A stretch of 64,000 bases of DNA from contig NC_088302.1 of NCBI RefSeq assembly GCF_032854445.1, positions 50,686,046-50,750,045 on the forward strand. Reading direction: 5' to 3'. The DNA is from Liolophura sinensis (lineage: Eukaryota > Mollusca > Polyplacophora > Chitonida > Chitonidae). The position numbers were made by a program, and so were the translations under genes. This document shows positions 38,101-49,275 of the stretch, one piece after another. Under the pieces are notes generated by a model that had not been told where the DNA came from, did no database searches, and saw only the letters and a list, made by a program, of their open reading frames with translations. Within the stretch, counting starts at the first letter, position 1, and each line of letters opens with the position of its first letter.

Positions 38101-38755
38101 CGAGAACGATGTCAACCAAGATGGCGGAGTTCATGGTGTGGGGAAAAATACTAAATAAACTGACCGAATAAGGAAGTTCCGTTGATTCTTTGTGCATTAT
38201 CCTTGTGTATTATTTACAGACTTACATGTACACATATGAAATCTAATACTTCTGTGTAATATAGTGCATTTGGTATATACCGTGTCCCACTCCATTTAAT
38301 GAGTTTCCATGGCAAACTGCATGGATATAGACTAAGACCATAATTATACTTACTGCAGTCCTTCTTCTATCGATCTGAACCTTGACATAACGGTAAAGAT
38401 CTCATTATTATAACACATAATTAATGGCGATATTATTACAGTACAGATTTCCATACTTACAATGATCTTCCGTGATTCCAAATTAAACTTGTTACACTAC
38501 AAAATGTCATCTTCAGGGGAGAAATTGAATTGTACATTACGCAGGGATTCCATTCAGAATGACAACAACAAAAATTGCAAAAAAGAAATCATGAATCACA
38601 TTATCAGATTTACATACGCTGAAAAGGAAATTAAATAAAGCTCAACACATGCTTTGGTAATACGTTTGTTCTTTTATTTCGTTTTGACGAACAATCCGTT
38701 TTTCTTATGTGTTGAATTAAATCTAAATGTCACTAACTTTAATTGAAAACGATCG
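35181..38755. other. Single-copy sequence without a gene
   Basis: Mostly AT-rich with GC-neutral stretches at 37040-37500. The longest frames (114 and 109 codons, 37533-37877 and 37712-38041) overlap in different frames and match nothing I know. A small 21-bp duplication at 36061-36102 is listed separately. Confidence 0.45.
36061..36102. repeat. 21-bp direct duplication
   Basis: ATTCTTGATTGAGAAAGGAC plus one base (36061-36081) is followed immediately by a near-identical copy with AGAGGAGG at its end (36082-36102). Simple slippage duplication. Confidence 0.9.
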
Positions 38756-38758
38756 GTT

Positions 38759-39016
38759 TCTTTTCCAGATTTTTCGTTTGGAGATATTATAGACGGAGGC
38801 GTTACAGAGCAGGGAACATTAGCAGGGGCTTCGTCTATTGGAGCGACCGTCCCCGAGTCGCTGTCCTATCGAGCGTTATGAGGAATTATATGCCACGAGT
38901 CTGCCAGACAAAAACCACGACAGACGGCAAGACAAAAGCCATGATTTCCACGGCACTTTTATGGGAGAACCGGGCGCGGTTGGGGCTGAGATTTCTGCGG
39001 TTTTTTCTGTGGTAAA
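38759..39016 (+). other. Exon-like or conserved non-coding block, GC- and CpG-rich
   Basis: A pyrimidine run ending in an acceptor-like TTCTTTTCCAG (38758-38768) is followed by about 245 bp of GC- and CpG-rich sequence ending at a donor-like GTG/GTAAAC (39009-39016). Two plus-strand frames stay open to the right end; the third is open to a stop near 38880. No predicted peptide is recognisable and the frames disagree. It could be a short internal exon, a non-coding exon or a conserved regulatory element. Kept because both splice-like borders and the composition change coincide. Confidence 0.25.
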
Positions 39017-40243
39017 CCTATATTAGCGGGAAACCTCCGAGTTGTTACCCGAGCATGTGGACAAGCCGTCCTGGAGTCATCAGCCAAACGATGGGTGCCT
39101 TAAGTGCAAATTAAACAGGGTTCCAGAGAGACACGTTCTGGCAAATAATACAGAGTAACAAATCGACGCATTGCACAATTTGATCAATTCAAGTAACTCC
39201 GCGAAAGAGCAATGCATGCTACTGTGCACATCGTTTGGCTTTTTTGGGTTTTTTTTGCAGGAAAACAGTGTTCCAAAATGTTTCTGTTTGCAATACACAG
39301 ACCATATACAGATGGTTATGTTTCTCTTTGACACGACCAAAATCAAGTAGCCTTTACATGGGTAAGTCGCAAAAGGCTGCTTCTTCGTTACCACAGCATT
39401 TCTGAAATTGGTCCTATATAGTTCAGGAATGGTCAATGGTTGCTTGTCAAAAGTTTCAGACCTAAACACGTGACTGTTCACAAAATATGAATTCAGTTAT
39501 GTCAAATATTAGTATCATATTTCAGTCATCTGAGTAGACGTTGATGTACAATGGTATGAGACACAGAAAGCAATGAAAGTCTCATTAAAGAAATAACTAT
39601 TTCGTGTAATATTCAAGCTGGTTTCCAAGCAATCAAAATGATGACATAGTTTATTATTTATATGCTACACGAAGATGATAACGTTACTATGTTTGAACCG
39701 AAAGGCTTGTGAAAATCAAGTTTGTCAACATTAGATGCTGATTATTTTCTGATGTAAAAAGTAATGTGGTTATTAATTAAACTAATCCAAAAATGTTTCC
39801 TTTTCTTAAAATCCCCCCCCCCCCCCCAAAATTAATAAACCACAATACTTACATTCTAGATCCATTTTTGCATTCTAGTACTCAACATCACAGATAAAAA
39901 TCTCATCTTCCCAAACAGCATACTGCACGGATGTGTTCCAAGGTACAACATTCTCACCTGAAGGCTTTAATCATAAATACACACCAATTTCTTTAATCCC
40001 ATTAAATTTTCTTTTTCACACATTGACCAAACACATATCTTCTATGTTTAAAATACAAACGGCGAAATGTTCATGTTTCAAAACTCCAGTTAATATTTAC
40101 AGATATATGTAAACTGCAAAATGGGCGTTTAATGCGCTTAAAAGGGAATTGGAATCTATAAAAAGATATGCAGCTACAGACGTAACAGACAATAACTAAG
40201 GTCCAAATAATATTTAGACAAATATTTGGTAAAAAAAACTTAC
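39017..40243. other. Single-copy sequence, one unrecognised 133-codon minus-strand frame
   Basis: The frame at 39080-39481 encodes no recognisable domain and has no supporting context. The remainder is AT-rich. A C15 tract at 39813-39827 is listed separately. Confidence 0.4.
39813..39827. repeat. Poly(C) tract, 15 bp
   Basis: Fifteen uninterrupted C in an AT-rich setting. Long C-runs are rare here. It could be a slippage product or an assembly-sensitive homopolymer. Confidence 0.95.
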
Positions 40244-40368
40244 GGGGCTTGGCCGATTGGTTACCGCTCTATATAGGGCACCACAATGACTCAGGAGCCA
40301 CTCAACATGCAATGCAGTCACTGTCTATTACAGATTACGGTGTAAAACACCAATCCAATAAATAAATC
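40244..40368 (+). mobile_element. Internally deleted tRNA-headed SINE
   Basis: The left end resembles a tRNA head, GGGGCTTGGCCGATTGG, whose TGGCCGATTGG fits the RNA polymerase III A-box consensus (TRGCNNAGYGG). The right end GGTGTAAAACACCAATCC plus an AATAAATAAATC tail equals the 3-prime module of the 62.9-kb family. The middle blocks (CGGATGGTCGTGG, GTCGTATAAGTG) are missing. This copy joins the tRNA-like head to that tail and so suggests the family is tRNA-derived. No clear target-site duplication was found. Confidence 0.75.
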
Positions 40369-41824
40369 AGAAAGTGATGTATTGCACTTAAAAGTGCTTA
40401 AGTAAGTTGCATAAAGCTAGAACTGTTACTTTTTCTTTTAAGTAACACACGCATTCATAAAGTAAAGTAATCAAAGTAATAATTAAATAAGAGAAGGGAA
40501 ACCACACAAGTATAATAATAATCTTACACCTACAGCGTCATTATATCAACAGGTTAGACCTGCTCACTAATTGTCACCTAAGTGACGTTCTTAAGTATAT
40601 ATGTACCTGTGCAGGTTAAACATTCACGTATACAAGTAGGACAGCTTGTGACTTAACGAGCAGATGTGCATCAGAGTCGTGTTGAAGTTAAAAAGAAAGC
40701 ACAGTCTATATTCTAACGCGTCATCCAGCTGGCGTTCAGCATGCTCACAAGTTAAGGACAATCATTCACTTCACAGACAGCTGTACTTGATCATCCAAAA
40801 TAAGACAGGGAAAACAATTAACACAGTCAGTTTTCCGTTTACCAACATTGCATATTCAGTCATGCCAAGCTAGGCTTCATGCAAGGATGCTTATAAGATT
40901 TTGGTGACCCAAAATAAATACATGATATCAAGTAGAAGTTGTCTGCATACACATATTTGCCGGTTCTGCCAGTTCTGCCAGTAATACTGGAGGTCTGTCA
41001 CCTTCGCGGTCTTTTCTCACTTTTCGGCAAAAGAACCTCGGACCACCGGCAGGGGAAACAGAAAAAAGGCCCATGACAATGATCATCTGACAAATAGTTG
41101 ATTTATTTTAGAATTCCATAAAACCGGCTTCAGACTGTTTTTCTCTAAGGCATTGAACACATTTTCTCACGTACAATACGTCTGGCCTCGGTCACGTGAA
41201 CCTAGTCGTAATAGCTGTGACGTCAGCGCTGGTGGTAAAACCATCATTCAAACCAGAAAGAGTCTCTGGATCGACAGTAAAAACATTAAGGTGCTCTGTT
41301 GGCTTTTCTCGGCCAGACAGACCACGTGACTCGCAAATTCCCGTTCACAGCAATGCTCCAATATTACAAATCTCGCATGATACTGCGCGAAAAGCAGATA
41401 GTGCACCTAGCTCAGTAAAAACAGATACACTCACGTTACAAGGCACAAAGAGCGCATTATGATGGAGACGTACAGCTATATGTAGACTTTCGCTGCATCA
41501 TCGGAACAAAGTCCAAGTGTTCTGCTAAAAAAGATAGAACTTATATTTTTAAAGTTATAAAATACACGAAGTGCACATAAAAAAGTCTCACATTTGTATT
41601 TTTCCTTGATTAAAAGGCATTATCATGCATGTACTTCTGCCACTGTTGTCATTTAACAAGCTCAGATCTGTTGACATTTAAACTCTCTCCAACATCTACA
41701 GGCAGCCGTCGATATGTATCGCTTTCAGCAATAAATGTACACGTCTGACACTGTCGTCAGATTGGCATACTTTCCTGTAGTCCTCAGTCTACAACACTTG
41801 TCTTTAAATGTCAGCTCCTAAAAC
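40369..41824. other. Single-copy sequence without a gene
   Basis: Short frames (88 codons at 41196-41462) without recognisable domains. GC-richer patch near 40960-41460. No array. Confidence 0.45.
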
Positions 41825-42640
41825 TCCCAGACATGTCAGCCCATACCATTTATTTGGCAACTCATATCATTCCCGGACATGTAATATCCGTCAACTCCCA
41901 CAATTCTTAGACGCCATTAGCTCTCACCTTTTATCACTGTCAGACATGTATTAACGGTCAGTCACCTCATACAATTCTGAGACAGGTATTAACGGTCACC
42001 TCATACAACTCTTGGACACGTATTAACCGTCACCTCACTCAACTGTCAGACATGTATTAACGATCAACTCATACACCTGACAGACATGTATTAACGATAA
42101 CCTCATACAACTGTCACACATGTATTAACGATTACCTCATACAACCGTTACACATGTATTAACGATCACCTTATACAGCTATCAGACATGTATTAACGAT
42201 CAACTCATACAACTGTCACACATGTATTAACGATCAACTCATACAACTGTCACACATGTATTAACGATAACCTCATACTACTGTCAGATATGTAATAACG
42301 ATCAACTCATACCTATCAGACATGTATTAACGATCAACTCATACAACTGTCAGACATGTATTAACGATCAACTCATACAACTGTCACACATGTATTAACG
42401 ATCAACTCATACAACTGTCACACATGTATTAACGATAACCTCATGCAACTGTCAGACATGTATTAACGATCAACTCATACAGCTATCAGACATGTATTAA
42501 CGTTCAAGTCATACAACTGTCAGACATGTATTAACGATCAACTCATACAGCTGTCAGACATGCATTAACCGTCACCTCATACAACTGTCACCTCATACCA
42601 CTCTTGGACAGGTATTAACTGTTACCTTATACAACTCTTT
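41825..42640. repeat. Minisatellite, 34-bp unit, roughly 20 copies
   Basis: The core unit is ACATGTATTAACGATCAACT followed by CATACAACTGTCAG, 34 bp. Regular copies run from about 41940 to 42580. Diverged units with CGGTCACCTCATACAAC occur at both ends, including a decayed left edge from about 41825. Variants such as CTGTCACACATG and GATAACCTCATAC recur in alternating fashion, implying multi-unit duplications. Confidence 0.93.
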
Positions 42641-42949
42641 CAAACATCGCACTTTTTATCCATTGCCAGGATTACTCTTAGTCTTTTCTCTTACTCATTT
42701 TCCGTATATAACATTATTACAGCCTTGTTTCAAAATGAAGACAAGAAATCTCTGATGTACAAACTACAATACCTGAACAAATGCCGGTGTGGTAAAAAAA
42801 AAACAATTGGAAGTATAACAAGACGTCAAAGAATTTTACCTATATTCTAATTTTCTAAATATTTTCAAATAAAAGTGAAGAACTTTCAAACCAGTCCAAT
42901 GCCTTTCACAACTTACCATGCATTTTCTTCACTTTAAAATTACGTACAA
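42641..42949. other. Spacer between arrays
   Basis: About 310 bp of AT-rich single-copy sequence. Nothing recognisable. Confidence 0.5.
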
Positions 42950-43320
42950 TTCCCTGTAGCCAATCACCATGAGCTCTGTCTACTTCAACCATCATCAACT
43001 ATATTTAGTTTGTGCCTGTGAGCCTCCGTTACTGCTCACCTTAGCTGTGTCACCTCGTACTTGTGAGTTTCCCTGAGTTCTCACCTTAGTTGAGTCACCA
43101 CGTCCATTTGAGCTTCAGCCCACACCGCAGCTGTGTTCCCTCAAGCCATTACCAAATACTTCAAGCTCAACTTAAAAGTGTTTCCTCAATCACCACGTAC
43201 CCGTGAGTTTCACTCAACCCTCAGTACTCACCTTAACTGTGTTTCTTCAAGTCATCATCCATGAGCTTCCTTCCGCCCTCACTTTAGCCGTGTCACCAAG
43301 TACATGTGAGTTTCCCTTAC
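42950..43320. repeat. Diverged tandem repeat, about 45-60-bp unit
   Basis: The recurring elements are GTGAGTTTCCCT or GAGCTTC, then CTCACCTTAGCTGTGTCACC, then a CGTAC or CATCATCCATGAG segment. At least five copies are visible (near 43017, 43065, 43115, 43200 and 43260), poorly conserved in length and sequence. This is an old array. Confidence 0.75.
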
Positions 43321-43454
43321 ACCAGCCTTCACAAAATACAGGTGTTTCTTACATCGGATTTCCTAAAAATGCATAGTCTTTTAAAAGGTGAATTCAGCTT
43401 TTCAATATCAATCAATCAAATCATTTACATAAATGTTACCATTAAATGTTTGTT

Positions 43455-43465
43455 CTTTCCACAGG
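43455..43465. repeat. Target-site duplication, left copy
   Basis: CTTTCCACAGG at 43455-43465 is identical to 43653-43663 and brackets the SINE between them. Confidence 0.9.
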
Positions 43466-43652
43466 GATCGGTCCGGATAGCACAGTTGTTAGAGCGTCCG
43501 CTTCGGGATGGGAAGATCCATAATCAATCCTGGATCGAGTCACACCTCAGACTTTAAAAGTATTTTTAACAGTATAATGGCTCGGGCGGGACGGCTTACT
43601 TGCCTTCGGTAAGTCGACGTTGAGTACCACGTTAAACCCCAAGCACTCACTC
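43466..43652 (+). mobile_element. tRNA-derived SINE, apparently full length, with perfect 11-bp target-site duplications
   Basis: The head is tRNA-like: A-box-like TAGCACAGTTGTTAGAGCG (from 43478) and B-box-like GGATCGAGTC (43532-43541). These are the RNA polymerase III internal promoter boxes, although the spacing and B-box match are imperfect. A body containing GGGCGGGACGG follows. The 3-prime module TTGAGTAC-CACG-TTAAAC-CCCAAGC (43620-43644) ends in CACTCACTC. The element is bracketed by CTTTCCACAGG on both sides, the mark of target-primed insertion. It encodes no protein and depends on a LINE for movement. The exact duplication suggests a fairly young insertion. Confidence 0.92.
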
Positions 43653-43663
43653 CTTTCCACAGG
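43653..43663. repeat. Target-site duplication, right copy
   Basis: CTTTCCACAGG, identical to 43455-43465. Confidence 0.9.
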
Positions 43664-43906
43664 TTTGCTTCGATACTGCCGAAGGGGCGTTAGGCCACAC
43701 GTCTGGAGTCTGATACATAAACAATACCTCATGGACAGGGAGTTCGGGTGTGGGAAGTCCGAAGGTTCAACTGGATCCCTGTGAAACTACAGAGGTACAA
43801 AATATGATACCAGTATCGTATGGTACTTATAAATGGTCGGTGCGTTAAGTGCATATCTGAAGTGTCAAATATTAGATTAACAGTCAGCTTTTCAGAAAAG
43901 TCAAAG
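43664..43906. other. Spacer between the SINE and the 37-bp array
   Basis: About 240 bp of single-copy sequence with GC-rich and AT-rich parts. No gene. Confidence 0.5.
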
Positions 43907-46560
43907 CCTGATCACAACCAGGAAGATACAGAATCGGGATCAACCTGATCACAACCAGGAAGATACAGAATCGGGATCAACCTGATCACAACCAGGAATA
44001 TACAGAATCGGGAACAACCTGATTACAACCAGGGAAGATACAGAATCGGGATCCAACCTGATTACAACCAGGACGATACAGCATCGTGATCGACATGATC
44101 ACAACCAGGAAGATACAGAATCGGGATCACAACCAGGAAGATACAGAATCGGAATCAACCTGATCACAACCAGGGAAGATACAGCATCGTGATCGACATG
44201 ATCACAACCAGGAAGATACAGAATCGGGATCAACCTGATCACAACCAGGAAGATACAGAATCGGGATCAACCTGATCACAACCAGGAAGATACAACATGA
44301 TGATCGACCTGATCACAACCAGGAAGGTACAGCATCGTGATCCACCTGATCACAACCAGGAAGATACAGAATCAGGATCAACAACCAGGAAAATACAGCA
44401 TGGTGATCGACTTGATTACAACCAGGAAGATACAGCATCATGACCGACCTGATCACAACCAGGAAGATACAGAATCGTGATCGACCTGATTACAACCAGG
44501 AAGATACAGCATCATGATCAATCTGATTACAACCAGGAAGATACAGCATCGTGATAGACCTGATCACAACCAGGAAGATACAGCATCGTGATCGACCTGA
44601 TCACAACGAGGAAGATACAACCAGGAAGATACAGAATCGGAATCAACCTGATCACAACCAGGAAGATACAGAATCGTGATCGACATGATCACAACCAGAA
44701 AGATACAGAATCGGGATCAACCTGATCACAACCAGGAATATACAGAATCGGGATCAACCTGATCACAACCAGGAAGATACAGAATCGGGATCAACCTGAT
44801 CACAACCAGGAAGATGTAGCATCGTGATCGACCTGATTACAACCAGGAAGGTACAGCATCGTGATCCACCTGATTACAACCAGGACGATACAGAATCGTG
44901 ATCCACCTGATCACAACCAGGAAGATACAGAATCGGAATCAGCCTGATCACAACCAGGACGATACAGCATCATGACCGACCTGATTACAGCCAGGAAGAT
45001 ATAGTATCGTGATCAATCTGATTACAACCAGGAGAATCCAGCATCGTGATAGACCTGATTACAACCAGGAAGATACAGCATAGTGATCGACCTGATCACA
45101 ACGAGGAAGATACAGTATCGTGATCGACCTGATTACAACCAGAAATGTGCAACATCGTGATCGACCTGATCACAACGAAGAGGATACAGCATCGTGACCG
45201 ACCTGATTACAAACAGGAAGATATAGCATCATGATCGACCTGATTACAACCAGGACGATATAGCATCGTGGTCAAGCTGATTACAACCAGGACGATACAG
45301 AATCGTGATCAGTCTGATTACAACCAGGAAGATACAACATGATGATCGACCTGATCACAACTAGGAAGATACAGTATCATGATCGACCTGATTACAACCA
45401 GGAAGATGTAGCATCGGGATCTACGTGATTACAACCAGGAAGATAAAGCTTCGTGACCAACCGAATTACAACCAGGAAGATACAGCATCGGGATCGGTCT
45501 GATTACAACCAGGACGATACAGCAGCATGATCGTCCTGATTACATCCAAAAAGGCACAGCATCGTGATCGAAGATACAGCATGGTGATAGACCTGATCAC
45601 TGCCAGGAAGATACAGCATCGTGATCAAGCTGTTTACTACCAGGATGATACAGCATCATGATCGACCTGATTACAACCAGGAAGATACAGCATGGTGATC
45701 GACCTGATTACAACCAGGAAGATGTAGCATCGTGATCGACCTTATTACAACCATGAAGATACAGCATCGTGACCAACCCGAATTACCAGCAGGAAGATAA
45801 AGCAGCGTGATTGACTACAACCGGGAGAATACAGCATTCCGATTGATTTGACTACAACCAGGAAGATACAGCATCGCGATTATCCTGATTACAACCAGCA
45901 AGATACAGCATGGTGATTGACCTGATTACAACAAGGAAGATACAGCGTCGGGATCATTCTAATTACAACCAGGAAGATACAGGATTGGGACCAACCCAAA
46001 TTACAGTCAGCAAGACACAGCATCGTGATCGACCTGATCACAACCAGAAAGATATAGCATCGTGATCGACCTGATTGCAACCAGGAAGATACAACATCGT
46101 CATCGACCTGATTATAACCTGGAAGATACAGCATGGTGATCAACCTGATTACAACCAGGAAGATACAGCGTCGGGATCATTCTAATTACAGCATGGTAAT
46201 CGACCTGATCACAACCAGAAAGATGCGGCATCGTTATCGATCTGATCACAACCAGAAAGATGCAGCATCGTGATCAATCTGATTACAACCAGGAAGATAC
46301 AGTATTGTGATTGCCCTGATCACAACCAGGAAGATACAGCATCGTGATCGACCTGATCATAACTAGGAAGATACAGCATTGTGATCGACCTGATTACAAC
46401 CAGGAAGATACAGCATCGTGATCGACCTTATTACAACCAGGTCGACCACGGGCATCGTGGTCAGCTAGATCACAATCACATACAGCTCGTGATTGGCATG
46501 ATTAAAACCACATACAGCATTGTGATCGGCTTGATCGCAAACAGGAAGATACAGCATCAA
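43907..46560. repeat. Large minisatellite, 37-bp unit, about 70 copies over 2.65 kb
   Basis: The unit is GATCAACCTGATCACAACCA followed by GGAAGATACAGAATCGG, 37 bp. Two main variants occur. AATCGGGATCAACCTGATCACA predominates at the left, and CATCGTGATCGACCTGATTACA predominates from about 44450 onward. Local length irregularities (units missing GATCAACCT near 44127 and near 45570) and a decayed right edge (46440-46560) are visible. As 37 is not a multiple of three, frames cycle. The peptides with a repeated NQVD or LPGYNQ pattern are by-products. Almost every unit carries GATC, often within TGATCA. Confidence 0.97.
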
Positions 46561-46844
46561 ACAAATCAGATACGCCTAGTGAAACGTCTGTGTTCTCGTA
46601 TTATGGCCTCTGATAATGTTTTTTGTGCTTTGTTGTGTTGCTATCATCTGTGATCTGGAAGCGATTGATCTTTGATGAAATCTCTAATAATGCATACATG
46701 ATGTTGAATATTAAGAAGCATACTGGTTATAAGTTGCAAGTGTCAAGCAATTAAGATGATAAGGCTGCAAGTAAGTATGTACCGTTGAATTTATATCTGT
46801 ACTGAGGAAATTCACATAATTATTATTTGACATTTATTCATGTA

Positions 46845-46910
46845 TTTCTATATTTATTTATTTGCCATTTTACATCGTATTCAAGGATTAATATTTTACT
46901 TTGAGGTTTA
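46845..46910 (-). mobile_element. Possible decayed short retroposon fragment
   Basis: TATTTATTTATTTGCCATTT followed by TACATCGTATTCAAGGATTA resembles, with many differences, the tail-plus-3-prime module of the 62.9-kb family in reverse (ATTTATTTGATTGGTG, TTACGCCGTACTCAAGAATA). The match is weak. Confidence 0.4.
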
Positions 46911-48839
46911 CGGAAGGAACCTACGGATGCAAACAGTCCAGGCAGCTGAAAACAGCAACAGGTGGGATCTGGTCACTTTGTCGTTCTATAGATACCTTGT
47001 AAATCGGAGCAATGTGCGTGCTGCACCATATGTATGTTGGTCAGTCAGCATCGGATTAAGTTATGTGGGTTAATTATGTTCTCTTTGGAAATTTGGTTCA
47101 TAGATTATATTTGTGAATTAATAACTTGATGCCATGGTTTAGATTAAAGACGTATGTGTGGTCCCTTTATTTCTGGCATTCCCCATGTTTGTATATGGGT
47201 TACAGTTACACACATTTATGAACAACAAAAATAATCCCCAGACACATGTCGAAATTTTAGTCATTTTGTTGGTTAGAGATACGCTTAATTTTCTCATGAT
47301 ATTAATAATTATTAACATTATTAACAATTATGTTGACTACAGGAATTTTATTGAAAATTACATTTTGCTTAGCAGATGACTCTTAACAATACATAAATTC
47401 TGAATCGTCAACTTAATTCATTTAAAAACTTATATGTTTACATATTTGTCTGCTTGAACGACTTTCATCTTAAGGAATTATGTACTTACTTACGGATCAG
47501 TAATGGCGGCATTTATATATCTGATAGCCCCTGTTTGGTTGCTTGTAAATTATCTATATCAATCAGAGTCGCTAAGTGTCTTCTCCCTGCATGGGCCCAT
47601 TCACTGGATGTTTCAATTCTCTAAAAAGTTGTCCAGCTATACATGCACGTGGATAATGTTGTAATTTTCATGTGGGCTTGGGTGTATATTACTGTCGATA
47701 GGTGTATAATTGTGGAGTTTTATGCTCAGTTAAGACAGCTATATACACTTTGTGAGAGAAGACGCCAGACAAAAGAGCTGACATGTTGAGAAGAGCTAAT
47801 AACTTTGATAATGTAACAAGGAGAACGCCCTGGGCTTGCTTTCTCTGTTCAGTTTGGACGCTTTTGTCTGTGGTTTTTAAATAAATATTACTATTACACG
47901 CCTTGAGGGTCTCGGCATTGAACAAGGAAATGTGTGCTGCACTTGTTTGTTGGCTGGGGTGGGGGTTGGATTCCATTTATGGGTAAGATCGAATGTCAGG
48001 CCAACTTGGGTGACCCCAACTCGCTTCACACAGGCCTCTGACAAAAGCAGAAGAAAGTAGTTTCTGGTCGAGTCACAGAGAGGTGGGGTGGCGAAATGAC
48101 TCCGGGTCGCTAGAATCTTACGGTTAAATACTATAGCACACCGGGAACAAAGACCGTGGTAGAAATTACAGTTTTATGGAGTACGGAGTTGAAAAGGCTT
48201 GGTGGAGGTCTTGTCGCGCGACTCTCTAACACTTCGACATAGCAAGCATACAGATGATATGTTCTGTCGTGAAAAACAGGGTATCTTACACATTCTAGCA
48301 GACGAGCCCCAGTCTGTTAAACCAACTGAATGCACAACCTTTTTTCTCTTCTTTACTGATGGGTGTATATAGCGGAAACATATAGGTCATAGGTCACGCT
48401 GGAGTTCACTACTACGCACACGCCATCTATAGCGCATTTCATTCCCAAGGGTTGTTTATGCAACAATCAACGAAGATGAAAAGAAAATAAGTTAGTTCAA
48501 CCCGGTTCAACTAAATTTAAAAGAATACATATATAAAAAAGTCTGATGTTGATTAGATCTTTGTTTTAATAAGTCGTGTATTCGCGTGGTGAAGGAGAAC
48601 TTTTGTGTGTAGCAACGTACTGAACCGCAAAAAGACAGCATGTCACAGTTTTTAAAAAAGAATATCGCCCTCACGAAAGTCTGACATTTAAGAGTAACCT
48701 TTAGAATGATCATCTGAATTTACATTAGTATAGGGCTGAACCGATTTACATCTCCACACCATGGCCAATGATGGTTTTTACTTTAGTGGTCTTACATGAA
48801 TAGATACCATTTGTAGTCAGATCAGATGTTTTCTGCCAA
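46911..48839. other. Single-copy sequence without a gene
   Basis: AT-rich with a GC-richer part at 47960-48260. Frames up to 95 codons, none recognisable. No repeats seen. Confidence 0.45.
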
Positions 48840-49275
48840 TGCAACAACGCAACACGACGTCAGAAGAATTACTTTCTACTGAATAATATTTCGTGCAGAC
48901 CTTTCACAGTAAAGGTCGTAAACGCTGAGGGGAGGCCAATGGAGAGAGGTATATGGAGCCTGTTTTCTCTGGAGCAGTCATAATTCATTTTTCCCGCTTT
49001 GTACGTGGGAGGGACAAAGCCTGAGAACACACCATTTCCTTTATCAAATGAAATTAGGAATGTACAAACGAAGTAATTTAGCCCAGTCACAAATTCCCAA
49101 GCCAAGCGATTGGAAAATTGAGAAAAGCTGATAAAGTTGGAGGGGATTGAAGCGATTTCAGGAGCAGCGCGGGACAACCAAATCTCCCCATACATCTCTA
49201 TATTGCAGACGGGTGACATGACAGAACCGCTGAAAGACATTTTAACTTGGACGAACTTTTTCGCACACACAAAAA
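48840..49275. other. GC-moderate block with an unrecognised 133-codon minus-strand frame
   Basis: The frame at 48869-49270 is among the longest in the window. The peptide has no recognisable domain, signal peptide or membrane segment. Such a length is expected a few times by chance in 64 kb of six-frame translation, so I do not call a gene. Confidence 0.25.

Noticed and set aside
39080-39481. 133-codon minus-strand frame as a gene
   Set aside because: Same reasons: unrecognisable composition and no splice or transcript evidence.
43466-43560. Functional tRNA gene
   Set aside because: The A-box- and B-box-like words are imperfect, I cannot fold a convincing cloverleaf, and it is the head of a retroposon with target-site duplications.
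43907-46560. Regularly spaced repeats suggestive of a CRISPR array
   Set aside because: Units are contiguous 37-bp tandem copies with no unique spacers, and the context is eukaryotic. It is a minisatellite.
48869-49270. 133-codon minus-strand frame as a gene
   Set aside because: No recognisable domain, signal peptide or supporting promoter or poly(A) arrangement. The length is within chance expectation for six frames of 64 kb.
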